A DNA stretch of 64,000 nucleotides from Marthasterias glacialis. Its lineage: Eukaryota > Echinodermata > Asteroidea > Forcipulatida > Asteriidae. Under the pieces are notes generated by a model. The model ran no database searches. It had not been told where the DNA came from and saw only the letters and a list, made by a program, of their open reading frames with translations. Positions 12,101 through 23,548 of the stretch are shown here, piece after piece. Numbering within the stretch: position 1 is the first letter of the stretch; every line of letters begins with the position of its first letter. The position numbers and the translations under genes were made by a program. Location: positions 23,611,347 to 23,675,346 of the forward strand of contig OU452229.1 in assembly GCA_911728455.2 (NCBI GenBank), given 5' to 3'.

Positions 12101-15100
12101 GGTCGTTTAAACTTTGCACTAGGTCAATTGTTATATAGTGAAGTATTGTGGCTGGGCTGGGGGGGGGGCAGGTCGGAATTTGTGACTCACAGCATCGCAT
12201 TATTCTGTACAAATGAGCCCACCTGGTACCATGTTAGGAGACACATAGTCTACACAGGTCTATAACGAAAAATCACAAACATTTTCTAGTGATCAATATT
12301 TTGACAAGGTTCTCATTTTCGCGCCAATAGGACGGTGGTGGCATATAAAGCAAAAATAACACAGACAGTTGTAGTTTTGATCAGGCTTCTCAACATTCTT
12401 ATTTTTTAGAAACAAATCATAAATTTCTTGCTGTGAACCAAACCATCATTGGAAGAACATGATCATACGAGAAGCCATCGTTGTGCGCATTTTCAGATTA
12501 AAATTCCACAACATCACCAAATTGTAACGTCTATCTCGCATATGGTGCAGGCCAACCGAGTGCATGTTTTGACATGGCCAATCAACTCCGCAATCAAAAT
12601 GGACGTCTATAGGATCATAACTACACACCCAAAACCAAACACGCAGAACCCCACTCCTTCCTTTACCACATCCACAACATTATACAGTCACAAATGAAAG
12701 CGTGTCTCGCTGCTAGACACCCCCCCCCCAAACATCAACAAAAAAGAGAAAAAGACAAACTTTTTTTCACTTCCTATTTATTGGCCTCAGGATACCAAAT
12801 GCCAATCATGAGGCCAAGTGTGTTGACGTGTGGAGCGGTCCGTGAAATCGGGGACGGATGGGATTGTGCTGCAGATTGTTCCCCGCTTTTAAGGAACAAA
12901 TCCCCCATCTGGTTTTAGTGGCCACCGTTCCCCCTCCAACAAAAAAAGTGCTTTTGCCGGGAGCAAGTGCGTTCATTAACCGCAACCAGCGGCTTTTAAA
13001 AACAGGATACCTCCACTTTTTATTATTATTATTTTTGGGGTGAGGGGTTTATCACATATTCCATTCAATTACATCCAATTTAAGTTTTTATTTGAAAACA
13101 ATAGGAAAGTATAGTGTCTGAACTATAGTCTGGTTGGAAAATGGATTAATACTTGCAATGTGATTTTGTTCATTTCAAATTGGGTCAAGCGACTGGTCTA
13201 CCTGTTTTTCTTTTACATAAAATTATAAACATATCTATATTATAAAGTTTCGCGTCATTTTCTTAAATGACAGAATTTTCTTAAATGACAGAATTTTTTC
13301 GTTTTGCGCAATCTTATAACTGCGGGTATTTTGTAAATCTAATATTGGATTACAGAATTAGGCGTGCAAGGCGGAACTTTCCGTAATGGCGCACCATCCC
13401 TTTAAATTTAAGAGAACTGTATGGTATCTCTAAAGACTTTGAATATTGCAACGTGTAAATTGAACAAGGTCGTCGCTATAATCCAGTGATAATGGTAATA
13501 ACTGGTGACATATTGGCAAAATAAATCACAACCGAAATCCCTCCCCGCAGAAATGTACTGGTGGCACAGAAAGACAGTTAAAGAGGCACCGCAAGGGAGA
13601 AGTTAGCAGACCGGGAATCGAAGGCCCTGTACCCAGACCAGGACGCGGTACTTTGCTGCTGAAATGAAGCTGGGATAACCAACAAATACCCTTCGGCAAA
13701 ACCAGTCACCATTGAAGGGCGTTCGACAAAAGATGTCTCAACAATAGACTAAGGGATTTAAAGCTGTACAAACACAAATTAGGACGTTGAGTACAGAACA
13801 AGAAATGTTTTAAACTCAAGGGACCACCCCCCCCCTTTTTAAAAGAATGATCAAAATTAGGCCTACCTGCAATAATTTTGCTCTGCATGGTTTATGCGAT
13901 ATTTTGATACATTACTGTAAATGAACAAACTGACGACAATGAAAAGAAGACGATTTGGTACCTTGGGTTTTTCGTGGGGGTACTGAAGCAATAGTTGCTT
14001 CGGTGATTGCCATTGACATTGCAGCTCCACTTAGAAGTTTACTACTTCACGTAACATTGCACCTAGCTCAGTGATTTGAAAACTAAAACAACATTCATGT
14101 GTAATGTTTGACAGCCTCTGTTGAGCTCGATGTGTTGAAATTCAACTGGATTACATAACATTGTAACCATTTGTTTTATGACCTGAAAGTTCTGCTGGGA
14201 TTAGTTCAAGGGATTAACTACACTAATCCGTCGTTAATAGCTTAAACGTTGCTATGGTAACGCCCGAAAGATAAAGTATCTTATAAGTTCTAACAAGGTC
14301 AGAAGATTAATCAGTAAAATACACTCAAATTATAAACTAGAATTTCAATTCCATATTATGCCCACATGTACACTCAAGTGCCACAAACTTGGTCACAAAA
14401 TGGCGTCACTTTTGGTCTATAACTTGCTGTATAACTTTCGTGTATGTTATCTCTTTAACCATTTCGGTTTTATAAGTTATTTTTGAAATTGTTATATGTC
14501 TCAGTACCGTGCTGCCCTCACTTCAACATCAAACTTTTGACTTCGAAGAAAAAATTAAAGAACTCAAAGTTATCACTTGATAGCCTTTTTGATATGTCGC
14601 AATAATGACATGATAAAATGGAAATGTTTCCATATCTTTATAAATGCAAACAACTGAAGGCATCACAAAGCGCGGTTTTCTTTGTCGAGGTGTGAAGCAG
14701 CACCCATATCTCAATTCGAGTCGACATTTTGATTTCGCTTATTTGATTTTACTTCAAAACAAATACCAATGTTGGAGCTAATGGGTTTTGATAAATGTCA
14801 TTAGGCCTATAGTTAATATGAAACCCGAGTGTGGTAGTTGTGGTCGAAGTCACATTGGTGAGATACAAACAGGCAGACAACTCCAAATATGCTGCCATTC
14901 AGAAGAAGAAAAAAAAAACATGCACCAATAAACAGTCGCAGAAATAAGTTAAAAATACCAAAAATTTTTAATAAAAATAACCATACATGCAACACCTTTT
15001 TAAAGAAACTTTTTTGATATGCATAAAACTTGCTTCCCACTTCCGAAAGAATGTTATCTGACGATTCCGGAAATTCTAAGAACGTTTTTACAAAGTATAA

Positions 15101-18100
15101 GTTAAGCATTTTTTAAGAGGCACTATTAAGAACTTTTTTTAAATGAACTATTTAAGAAATTCTTAAAAGACAAGTTTGTATAATTCTTTTAGATTTCACC
15201 CTTGGGAGATTGTGCAACAATTAAATCATTCAATTAAATAATGTTTAAATTTTGATTAATTTGGGTTTGGCGAGCACGCGTGTTATCGTAACCATTCACC
15301 AGTCATAAATGGGTCCTTTTACTATAGTCATAGCGCAAAGTTCCCCTTAAAATGGGCAAACAAATCTTACAAATTGGTCTACCGCATCAAAGATAGAGTA
15401 CCGGTTCCTAGTTCAATGTCGACGCCCTCTCGTACACGCTCCCACAAAGTGCATGTCGAAGCCTGGTTACCGAAGACGGATAAAACCGCACACTTCAAAC
15501 AGAAACCGTAGAAGGGGGATTTAGGTCAAAGTCGAAACCGGTGGCGAGCATTAAACTACATCTTTTTTTCTTCAAAAGAAGAAGGGAAACAACCGTCGGG
15601 CGAGGGGATTAGGCTGGGCCGTAAGGACGGAGTGCTACCAGGGGGAGCTATCGAGGCGATCGACCCCTCACTCTTTTCTGGTATGGCTCTTAAGGAAGGA
15701 AGTGCGACAATGTAGGTGGTTGACACACATATTGGTGGATTCGTGTTTTCTGTCAATTGTATAACCTACACTACAAAATGCTTGTATTCATTGGATGGAT
15801 GACTATCATATTACTCCTAGTGAGGTATGTTTTTCCCCCTTGGTCTGGTTGGAGTACATTATTACGTTTTGTCACTGGAGGATCTAGAGCGTTACGGGGC
15901 GAAATTGAGACTACGCCCCTTAAGTCGCAGCACGTAAAAACTGCAACGCTGTTCTTAGTGACACCACCTCAGAACTTTTACGTCTCCGTGCCGCGTCTGA
16001 CTCTTTCCCTTGAAATGTCACGGCTTCTTGTAATATCTTAAGAACTTTTTAATTAAGTATTCCATTTATCAATAAGTCACTCGTGCATATCGCATAGGGG
16101 TTAGAGAGTTGCGTTTTTATAAAAATGTGTGCAATAAATTTCACAAAGCTTGTTGTAACAGAATTTTTGCTATATGGTTAATTAATACGAAGCTGTTCCA
16201 CTTTAAATTTGACGTAATCTGAAAACTTTGTTTGACTTGTGGCTTTAATTTGCATTGCAGTGTAGTCTGGTTAGATACCGTTTGTCAAGTCGTGTTTAGC
16301 AAGCGGATGTTTGAGACATTCCTGGCTTTGCTGCTTTTAGAAGGTCCTCCCTTTCAGTCAGTATGTATTCCTTGTTTTTATTTTAGATTTGTGACTCTGC
16401 ACTGAATAATGACTGCAATGATGGACGTATCCTTAATCCTTTGAGTGAACAGTATGTGTTTGCTTTTGGTACCAGACACACTGCAAGCTTTCCAACTAAC
16501 TCCTTTTGTCAACTGTCCCATGAAAGAAAAAATCTGCTTGTCAATCTAATACTTTGTGGTAAATCGTTTTTCGTATTCTGACGTTTTGCCAATTTGTGTG
16601 GTCCCCCCGATGGATACTCCATCATTTCTAAAAAAAGCTAATTTTATTGACGTTTTCGTCAAAACGAAAATAAAAGCACGACAAATCAAAAATGACAATT
16701 GTAAAATCTGACTTGAAATGCCCAATGGCGTTTCTAGATTTTGTTAACTGTCATGTCAAAAATATCAATCTTCTATACAGAATAAAAAAGAAATGAGAAC
16801 TACACATTGTCCTGGTGATGCCACATAATTTCTCCTGATTTTTAACAATGAACAGCTACCATTCGTCTTGTCCTTAGCGTAACTACTCGGCTCATTTGCA
16901 TAATTTAACAAACGAATATAATTCTTTCACCTGTGTTTACCAAATATAGATACAGTAATTCGCTTGAAAAGATTTATCGATAGTTTATAAATTGAAATAT
17001 AAATTGCCCTTGGAAAGGGATTTGGGTAGAGTCCATAATAAAGAATAATGACCTCGATTTACAGACACTTATCATGTCAAAAATCCTCTTTAAATCTCAC
17101 ATTTGATTGTCCAACAAAGAGTCAATATTGATATATTCGTCATAAACAACGATATACAGAACATTCAAAACAACACATTTCGTCATGTACGGGTAATGTT
17201 GTATTACGAAAAATCAAACGATGTTACACCATTTTTTAAATACGCGTATATCCCACGATAGTCTTACCCTGTTATGCCAAAAGTTATGCTAAACAAAACA
17301 TGTATTCTTTTCTCGACTGTTTAAAAGTGAACCATGGTGATTTTTTTAATCCACAAGGTTGATTAAGGAGTGAGTTGATGAGTGAGTTGAGATACCTTGA
17401 TTTGAAGGGTAGAACGCATTCTAGAAACTTTGTCACAAAATAGTCATGTCTTTAGGATTAACAATAACCCTATCGGTATAACCTATTGCGCAGACACCAT
17501 ATACTTACATACAACTCTCTCATTGAGTTGTGGCGGTTCTCCTGAAGACGATCAGAGCATACTGAACGAAACATCGACTTGCAACCTTAGGTTCTTTACA
17601 AAACCACTACAACTTATAGAGTGAGTTTTATGTACATGGTGTATCTGTAAACCTTACTAGCTTTTATCTCCACCATGCAAAGTTTCAAATCCTACTCATG
17701 TACATGGTGTTACTGCAAACCTTACTAGATTGTATCTCCACCATGCTAAGTTTCAAATCCTACTCATGTACATGGTGTTACTGCAAACCTTACTAGATTG
17801 TATCTCCACCATGCGAAGTTTCAAATCCTACTCATGTACATGGTGTTACTGCAAACCTTACTAGATTGTATCTCCACCATGCTAAGTTTCAAATTCTACT
17901 CATGCTCATGGTGTTACTGCAAACCTTAGATTGTATCTCCACCATGCGAAGTTTGAAATCTTACTTATCGGTATTCGTACACCTCAAGTGTTTAAAATGA
18001 CACCATAATCAAGGGTGGCAACTACCCTAAAAAATAATAACTGTTTTAATTTCCTTAACTGCGTAATAATCTACAGGTTATAGAGAGACCTAGACCCGTG

Positions 18101-21100
18101 GAAAATTCGCCAAAAGCTTATCACAAAAAAATAAGCAATATGACCTCAAAATGATTATCAAATGATAACAATTTGCTCTATGGGGAAATAGTGTATAGAG
18201 GACTTCTCCGAGTCGGTGGTAAGACTAAATCGACTGGTGTACACGCTTGCCGTCTCGTCAAAATTGGAACGGGTTTTAAGTACAGCTGATAATTTACAGG
18301 TTAATGAATGGGACAAATCGACCTCTACACTAAGGGGGTGCCAACAACCAGCAGGCGCGTAACTTCCTTGCCTCGAAGCAGACTCGACGCGCCAATTACG
18401 GATACCATTTCTCCATTGAATCGTCTAAGGAGAGGGTTTTCCGTGCCGGATTTAAATCCAAACTCAAACCGAACAACAGTAGCGGATTTGAAGTCCCCGT
18501 TGTTTGATCGGTCACGAGGCCCAGTCGGACCCAAGGGGATTCCGGCTGAAGGAAACCTGGGGATCAGACTCCGAGACCCACCTGTAAAAATTCAACTTCC
18601 CCTTGGAATTGTTTTCACTTCCCTAGGAATCAAAACCCCGGCATATATCTGCCGTGAGAATCGCGCCTTTTGTTGGTGAAGCACTGGTGGAAACGTAATG
18701 AGTGTTGTTACAACACTGTGCCCTCAATTCAAAGCATTGTGACAGGTTTTCTGGCTGGTTGGTCTAAACCCCGCCTCACTCGTTCCGTAACAACTTCGCC
18801 TTCGGTTTTTGGCGCTAACGAAGTGTACGTGTTTCTGGCGGTGTTCTTTCAGTTGTGGTACTGACACGCGAAATTATCGTGTATACCCTATTGCCACAGA
18901 GAGGAAGTTTATGTCTGTGTGACAGCCGTCAAATTTCATGTCTCCGTAAAATGACAGACAGTTCAATTTCGCAATACAAGAAAAAAATATACATAAACGA
19001 GTGCTTTCAGCTGGACGAAAAACTTGCCACTCCACATCTATACGTAGTATAGCCTACTTGCAAGTACTTCTGGAATATACTATGATTAAGTAACTTGGGC
19101 TTGCACGTAATAATATTTACTCATTGTGGACACTTATTCTCCAAATTTGACACACAAAGGCGTCAGCCAAACCTAATCTTGTACATCATTTTCAACCTTT
19201 AAAATAAACTGGTTTCTATACACAAGGAGTAAATTTGAACATGTTACCGTGATGCTATACCGCGCCCACTCCACACGGATACAATACCAGACGCCCATGA
19301 GAAATTTATTGAGCAAGATTATTTTCTTCAACGTATGAATATAAAGTTCTCGATTACATTTGTATTCAGAGTCCAAAGATCCCATTACATGTGCAAAACG
19401 GGAAGAGTTCATAATTACACACAGTAGGCCTTCGTATGCCATCTTTGGAGCCCGAGGTACCATACAGCCTACGAGTAGCTCTAGAGCATTATGACCGCGT
19501 GACGCACTGACTTACCGACTGGAAAGTGTCTAAGATGATCGTCATTAAACGCAGAGTGACTGTTCGTATTGGCGGGAAAGAGGGTAATTTGAAAATGTCT
19601 TCAACACCACGAGGAAATTACTGATTGCTATTACATCGTACTTAGTTCTCAGCGCACTTATGGGCCACCCCAAGAAACTGAACATGTTTGGAGTTTATTT
19701 TTTTTTAAAGGGACTATGTTAACAAAACTCGTTTCCAAGCAGACTGTGGGTTATACAACACAAACCTGTATGGTTGACGTCAACGCATTAATGACCCATA
19801 AATTGAGGTAATTGTTTTATTGTCGAAACTGAAATAGTTCCCAGTCATCATCACTGAACAACACCATCGATCTTTTAGTCAAACGTCATTTTTACGATTT
19901 CCAACGTCCTCGATCTTTGGACGCCACGAGGTATGCCTTCAAGTGCACCACTCAGCATTTCTCAAGTCGTTATTCACTTCTTGACTACCCAGTAAATATA
20001 ACCACTGTGTTTAAACACATTAGTGTTTCACAATATTGAATATCTCCTGGTTCAAGCCAATGGTGTTATACTGTCTAGTTTATAGTAGAATAATAAAAAA
20101 AGAGTTTCAAACATGTTTGATAAGGACTGACTGCCCAGCGCCAGTTTGGCGGTTTCGTGTCACTCGGGAAATTAAAGTTCATAAAAAGAAATTCGTTTAG
20201 ATCAATTGTTCAAACTTTGTTTATGTGGGAGTTAACTGACCTATATAAACCTTAGAGTCAACGTATACATACCTTATAAATTATGCTAAGATATTGTCAT
20301 ATAAAAAATGAGGGATTAGGTCCTAATTTTATCCAGTCGCCAGGAATAGTTTGACAATCATTCTGACATTTTAAAGACAAAATTAATGCACCGGCTTTTT
20401 ACATTCACCATATAAAAAATATAATAATGCAGATCCTCAAATTAAATAACAGGGTAATTTGTTGAGGAAAAAAAAAGAGTCAGAGTTTGTGCCCGACAGC
20501 GTCGGTTCATGCCCAACATCGCCCGTGCATGAACTCTTTTGGCCGGGCAAACCACCGTCATTTGAGCCAACCGTACCGTTCCGGTGTGTGTCTAACCATG
20601 GTCTAACATTGTTTGAACAATGACCGAGGAAAAAACTCCAATTCATTGACCAGAAAGGGTACAAAATTGCTCCTTTGTGAGTCAATACAAGCCTTCGCTT
20701 GAGAACAATTATCGAGTAAGTGCCGATGTAAGGTGTTAAGGCCGGCTATGGAAGGGTAAATGGGCGGTGTTATTGTTAGCGAAAAGTAACGGTTACTCGC
20801 CAAAACTTCAGACCCAAAAAACAAGAGAAGTGACTGGGTGTGTACCCAGGTTCAGGTTTAATTACACGGCTGTTGTAGACGGTTTGTTTGGGTCTAGTAA
20901 TGCTAGGTTGTACAATACTTATCTTGGACCTAAAGCTAACACTTGGGTTCTAACATGATCTGGTAAAAGACCGAACAATACATAGTGACAAGGCTGTAGT
21001 TAAGCTGAGTTTCAATTATGGAACAGAAACAATGTGTGTTTTACTTTGTGAAAAGCAAAAAATGTCCGGCAAAGTTTCAACTATTCAGCTGAAAGGTTTG

Positions 21101-23548
21101 TCGCTGGTCAATATAAAAATCAAAGTCCGTGCTCTGGATGGTTCAGTTCGGTTGTTGTTTCCAAATATTGCTTCATATTATGACCATGGGAGAAAGAAAA
21201 TATGACCTTCCACTGGCCTTAAGAAAAAGCTTTACACAAACATAAACCATAAGTAGTTTTAACAATTCAAACAATCAAAGAACACACAGATCATTTTGCT
21301 CTGAAATCTAAAGAAGTTTTAAACTTCAGTACAAACCAGAACTGGGTATTTTTCACCACACAATACAAACCTCTCCGTATTTATGTACGCCATGTTCCTA
21401 CACATTGACTCGACAGAACAATAAAGGAAAAACTGTGTGCATAAACTGGAATTTGGGTCACACTTTTAAAACTACACTTTTACTCCAGTTTTAGCCTATT
21501 GTAAACTTAATGCATTCGTCACACGTCCATGCATTTTAAGGGTTTGGGAACGGTGATAATTTCAGTTACAGCCTCCCTAAAAAATTGTCTGAACTTCTCT
21601 TTCTAAGACGTTTGTCGTAAGAAATTACATCCTTGTTAGATTGTCTTGACAAGTTATTTTAAAGACTCATCGGGAATGATGTTAAGAAGCCAACAGTTGA
21701 TACTAAAGCATTTGTGTTTATGCAGTACAGTTAGAGCAGATTAATCGCTGTAAATATTCACCATAAATATTTTTATTTTGTTGTTGATTTTGTTGATTTA
21801 TTATTGAATAAAAGAGAGAGAGTTTGTTTATTTCACTTTAACTTGGTACTAAAGCAATGATATTCAGCTCATTGTTTCTATCACTGGCCGGACAAGATCC
21901 ATGATTCATCTTGGATTCTACATTTTCTGGATAGTTACTTTTATTACAGTCAAACATCTCTTCCAGATACTTGGTGGTAAAGTTTCCTTCTTTGTGAATG
22001 ACGTTTAATGATTACTTAACTTCCATGACTGTTAAGGTTTAAACACACAGCTACCCATTTGTTCCTTGTATTGTTTAGTGAAACCTCTACGTACCAAGGT
22101 CTAGTAATCTTGTTGGTCTCCTTGTATTTTTAGAGCCCAAACCACCAGCAGGGATTGAACAATACGGAGGATTCGAAAAGCTGCGAAAATATTTTCACTT
22201 CATTTCCATACCCTCGTGCTAATGCAAAGAGTGTTGAGTTGTGATCGCTTAGGCAAACTGTTCAAGGGTTATGGCGACGCGCAGGCGGGTAGGCGCGACT
22301 CTTCAACAAAGAGCCCCGACTCTCTACCTGTCCCTCATCCGCGGCAGCGCCCCAACCACCGACTCCTGTGAGAAATTTGTGGCATGTTTTCTACCCCGAT
22401 CCACCAGAAAACCTATTTGCTATACCTAATCTGATTTTATAAGAAATCCATTTAGCGAGTAGTTAAGCAATGCTGTTGTACCTTCAAACTTGCAGCTTCT
22501 ATGGTGGACGAGGTGCATTATGTACACACCACGCATTTTTCTACTTGCGGTCGTTTGTTTGAGGATTGAGTCAACAATGCACATAGCCCTCAAACTGGTC
22601 ATCTGGTAGACTTTATACATAACATATTAACACTTTAGCAAAACAGGACTGTATTTGTTCCGTACACTGAATCATTTTGATAACACGTGAAACATATCTG
22701 ATGTCCTCCATATTGTCAGATACTTGAAACAGTTTTTTGTAAAATTGTCCACAACTGCATTTCCCCAAACTAAAATACAGCAGTAATGACTTTTATTTCT
22801 GTGAACATGTGCCCAGACTTGTACAAATGAAAATAAAAAAAAAGACATTCAATCAAATTACACCAAGATTTGATTTTAAGCGTACGGTACCACGTGGTGA
22901 CGTACGACCATTCAAGACCGACTTGTTCATTAGTTTGTTGAACTCTACCGTTTTGCACATGTCATGTGGTAAATCACACATGAACCAACCACGTCAAATC
23001 TTATAAACAACATCAAATATGTAAATGTTAGTTATAAAAATCAACTAGCTTTGACATTTAAAAAGATGCAAAAATATGATTGTTTAAATCTTTTGATTTA
23101 AATATCAGAGTTAACTTACAAAAGGTGTTCCTTTTTGCTGAATCATCTACAAAACTGTTAAAGATCGACTTAATGAATTATCAAAGATTTGTTTTCACCA
23201 TTTTTTCAAAAATCGAGTATATACATAAATCCAAGAAATTACCTTGGACATCCGTCTGTCCGCCCCGGTTCCTTCTTCATCCTTGTACAATATATCAGCA
23301 TTGTTATTCTGAGGAAGAAGCTCATCGAAGTTGGGATCATCACTTCGAATTCGACCCTCCGGTGGCCCACTGGCCCCTAGTGTATTCTCGGACACGTTGG
23401 GTACCCGTTGGCGAAACTGCAGCGGGGTGGATTGCCGAGGTCCCTTGGATTGCTTACTGGCTCTCCCAGTGCAGGCTTGAGTGCTCCTCACCAGGAGACA
23501 AGGAAGCAGGAAGAAGATGATTGGAAGGAACAGCAAGTGACGTATCAT
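8489..23548 (-). CDS. hh: Hedgehog signalling protein, complete three-exon gene
   Basis: CDS is the join of 23243-23548, 10357-10618 and 8489-9174 on the minus strand: 1,254 nt, 417 aa. Phases (0, then 1) join without a stop. Residues 1-25 are a signal peptide and Cys26 is the expected palmitoylation site. Residues about 26-197 are the secreted signalling domain: Ca-site acidic run [10 protein letters not shown], and zinc ligands H142, D149 and H184. Residues 198-417 are the Hint autoprocessing domain: GGCF with cleavage between G199 and C200, and the catalytic T270-x-x-H273 (TPQH). In the known family the precursor cleaves itself and attaches cholesterol to the N-terminal half, which is secreted and binds Patched. 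The three-exon layout with these two intron positions is typical of hedgehog genes. Oddities: the mature N-terminus reads CTGR rather than CGPGR, and the ASCY motif of the Hint domain reads ASTY. Identity is certain; exon borders are inferred from homology. Confidence 0.97.
9175..10356 (-). other. hh intron 2 (1.2 kb)
   Basis: GT donor at 10356-10355 and TTTAG acceptor at 9176-9175. Phase 1. I see no other gene or clear repeat in it. Confidence 0.85.
10357..10618 (-). CDS. hh: hh exon 2 (core of signalling domain)
   Basis: Preceded by TTTCTTTCCAG and starting RCKDKLN, as in vertebrate hedgehogs. It contains [19 protein letters not shown], the zinc ligands in [12 protein letters not shown], and [19 protein letters not shown]. 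It ends in WIHCSVKS at a GTAAAT donor, phase 1. The residue two before the last zinc ligand is Trp182, where Shh has His. Confidence 0.97.
11083..11183. repeat. Palindrome built from two histone-type 3' stem-loops
   Basis: Minus-strand 11127-11112 reads GGCTCTTTTCAGAGCC followed by ACCA, the exact metazoan histone mRNA 3' stem-loop. Plus-strand 11136-11147 has the CTCTTTTCAGAG core followed by TACCA. Each is followed outward by a CAAAAGAT block at about the spacing of a histone downstream element. The arms continue outward to AACCATGT/ACATGGTT. Confidence 0.65.
11186..11520 (+). repeat. G-tract interspersed repeat, family C copy 1
   Basis: Begins GTGGCGTAACTAAGGGGG and ends TAGACTTTTACCCTAG. 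The reverse complement of the 31240-32370 region matches it block by block, except for a 754-bp insertion there. Confidence 0.7.
17629..17965 (+). repeat. 68-bp tandem repeat, about five units
   Basis: Units start at ATGTACATGGTG and contain CAAACCTTACTAG, GTATCTCCACCATG and AAGTTTCAAATCCTACTC. Middle units are almost identical; the first and last are diverged. It lies in hh intron 1. Confidence 0.9.
23243..23548 (-). CDS. hh: hh exon 1 (signal peptide and N-terminal half of signalling domain)
   Basis: ATG at 23548-23546 opens a hydrophobic leader (residues 4-20 mostly L, F and I) ending before QAC26. The rest matches the hedgehog N-terminus: [13 protein letters not shown], a Ca-binding acidic stretch, and GADRRMSK. 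The exon ends at AAG before GTAATT, phase 0, 102 codons. Confidence 0.95.

Larger units (their letters stand above)
10619..23242 (-). other. hh intron 1 (12.6 kb)
   Basis: Bounded by GT (23242-23241) and AG (10620-10619). No exon is recognised inside. It holds a histone-stem-loop-like palindrome (11083-11183), a G-tract repeat (11186-11520) and a 68-bp tandem repeat (17629-17965). A relatively GC-rich stretch at about 18300-18860 carries an open frame that I could not assign. An intron this size in a morphogen gene is a natural place for enhancers, but nothing specific can be read from the sequence alone. Confidence 0.8.
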
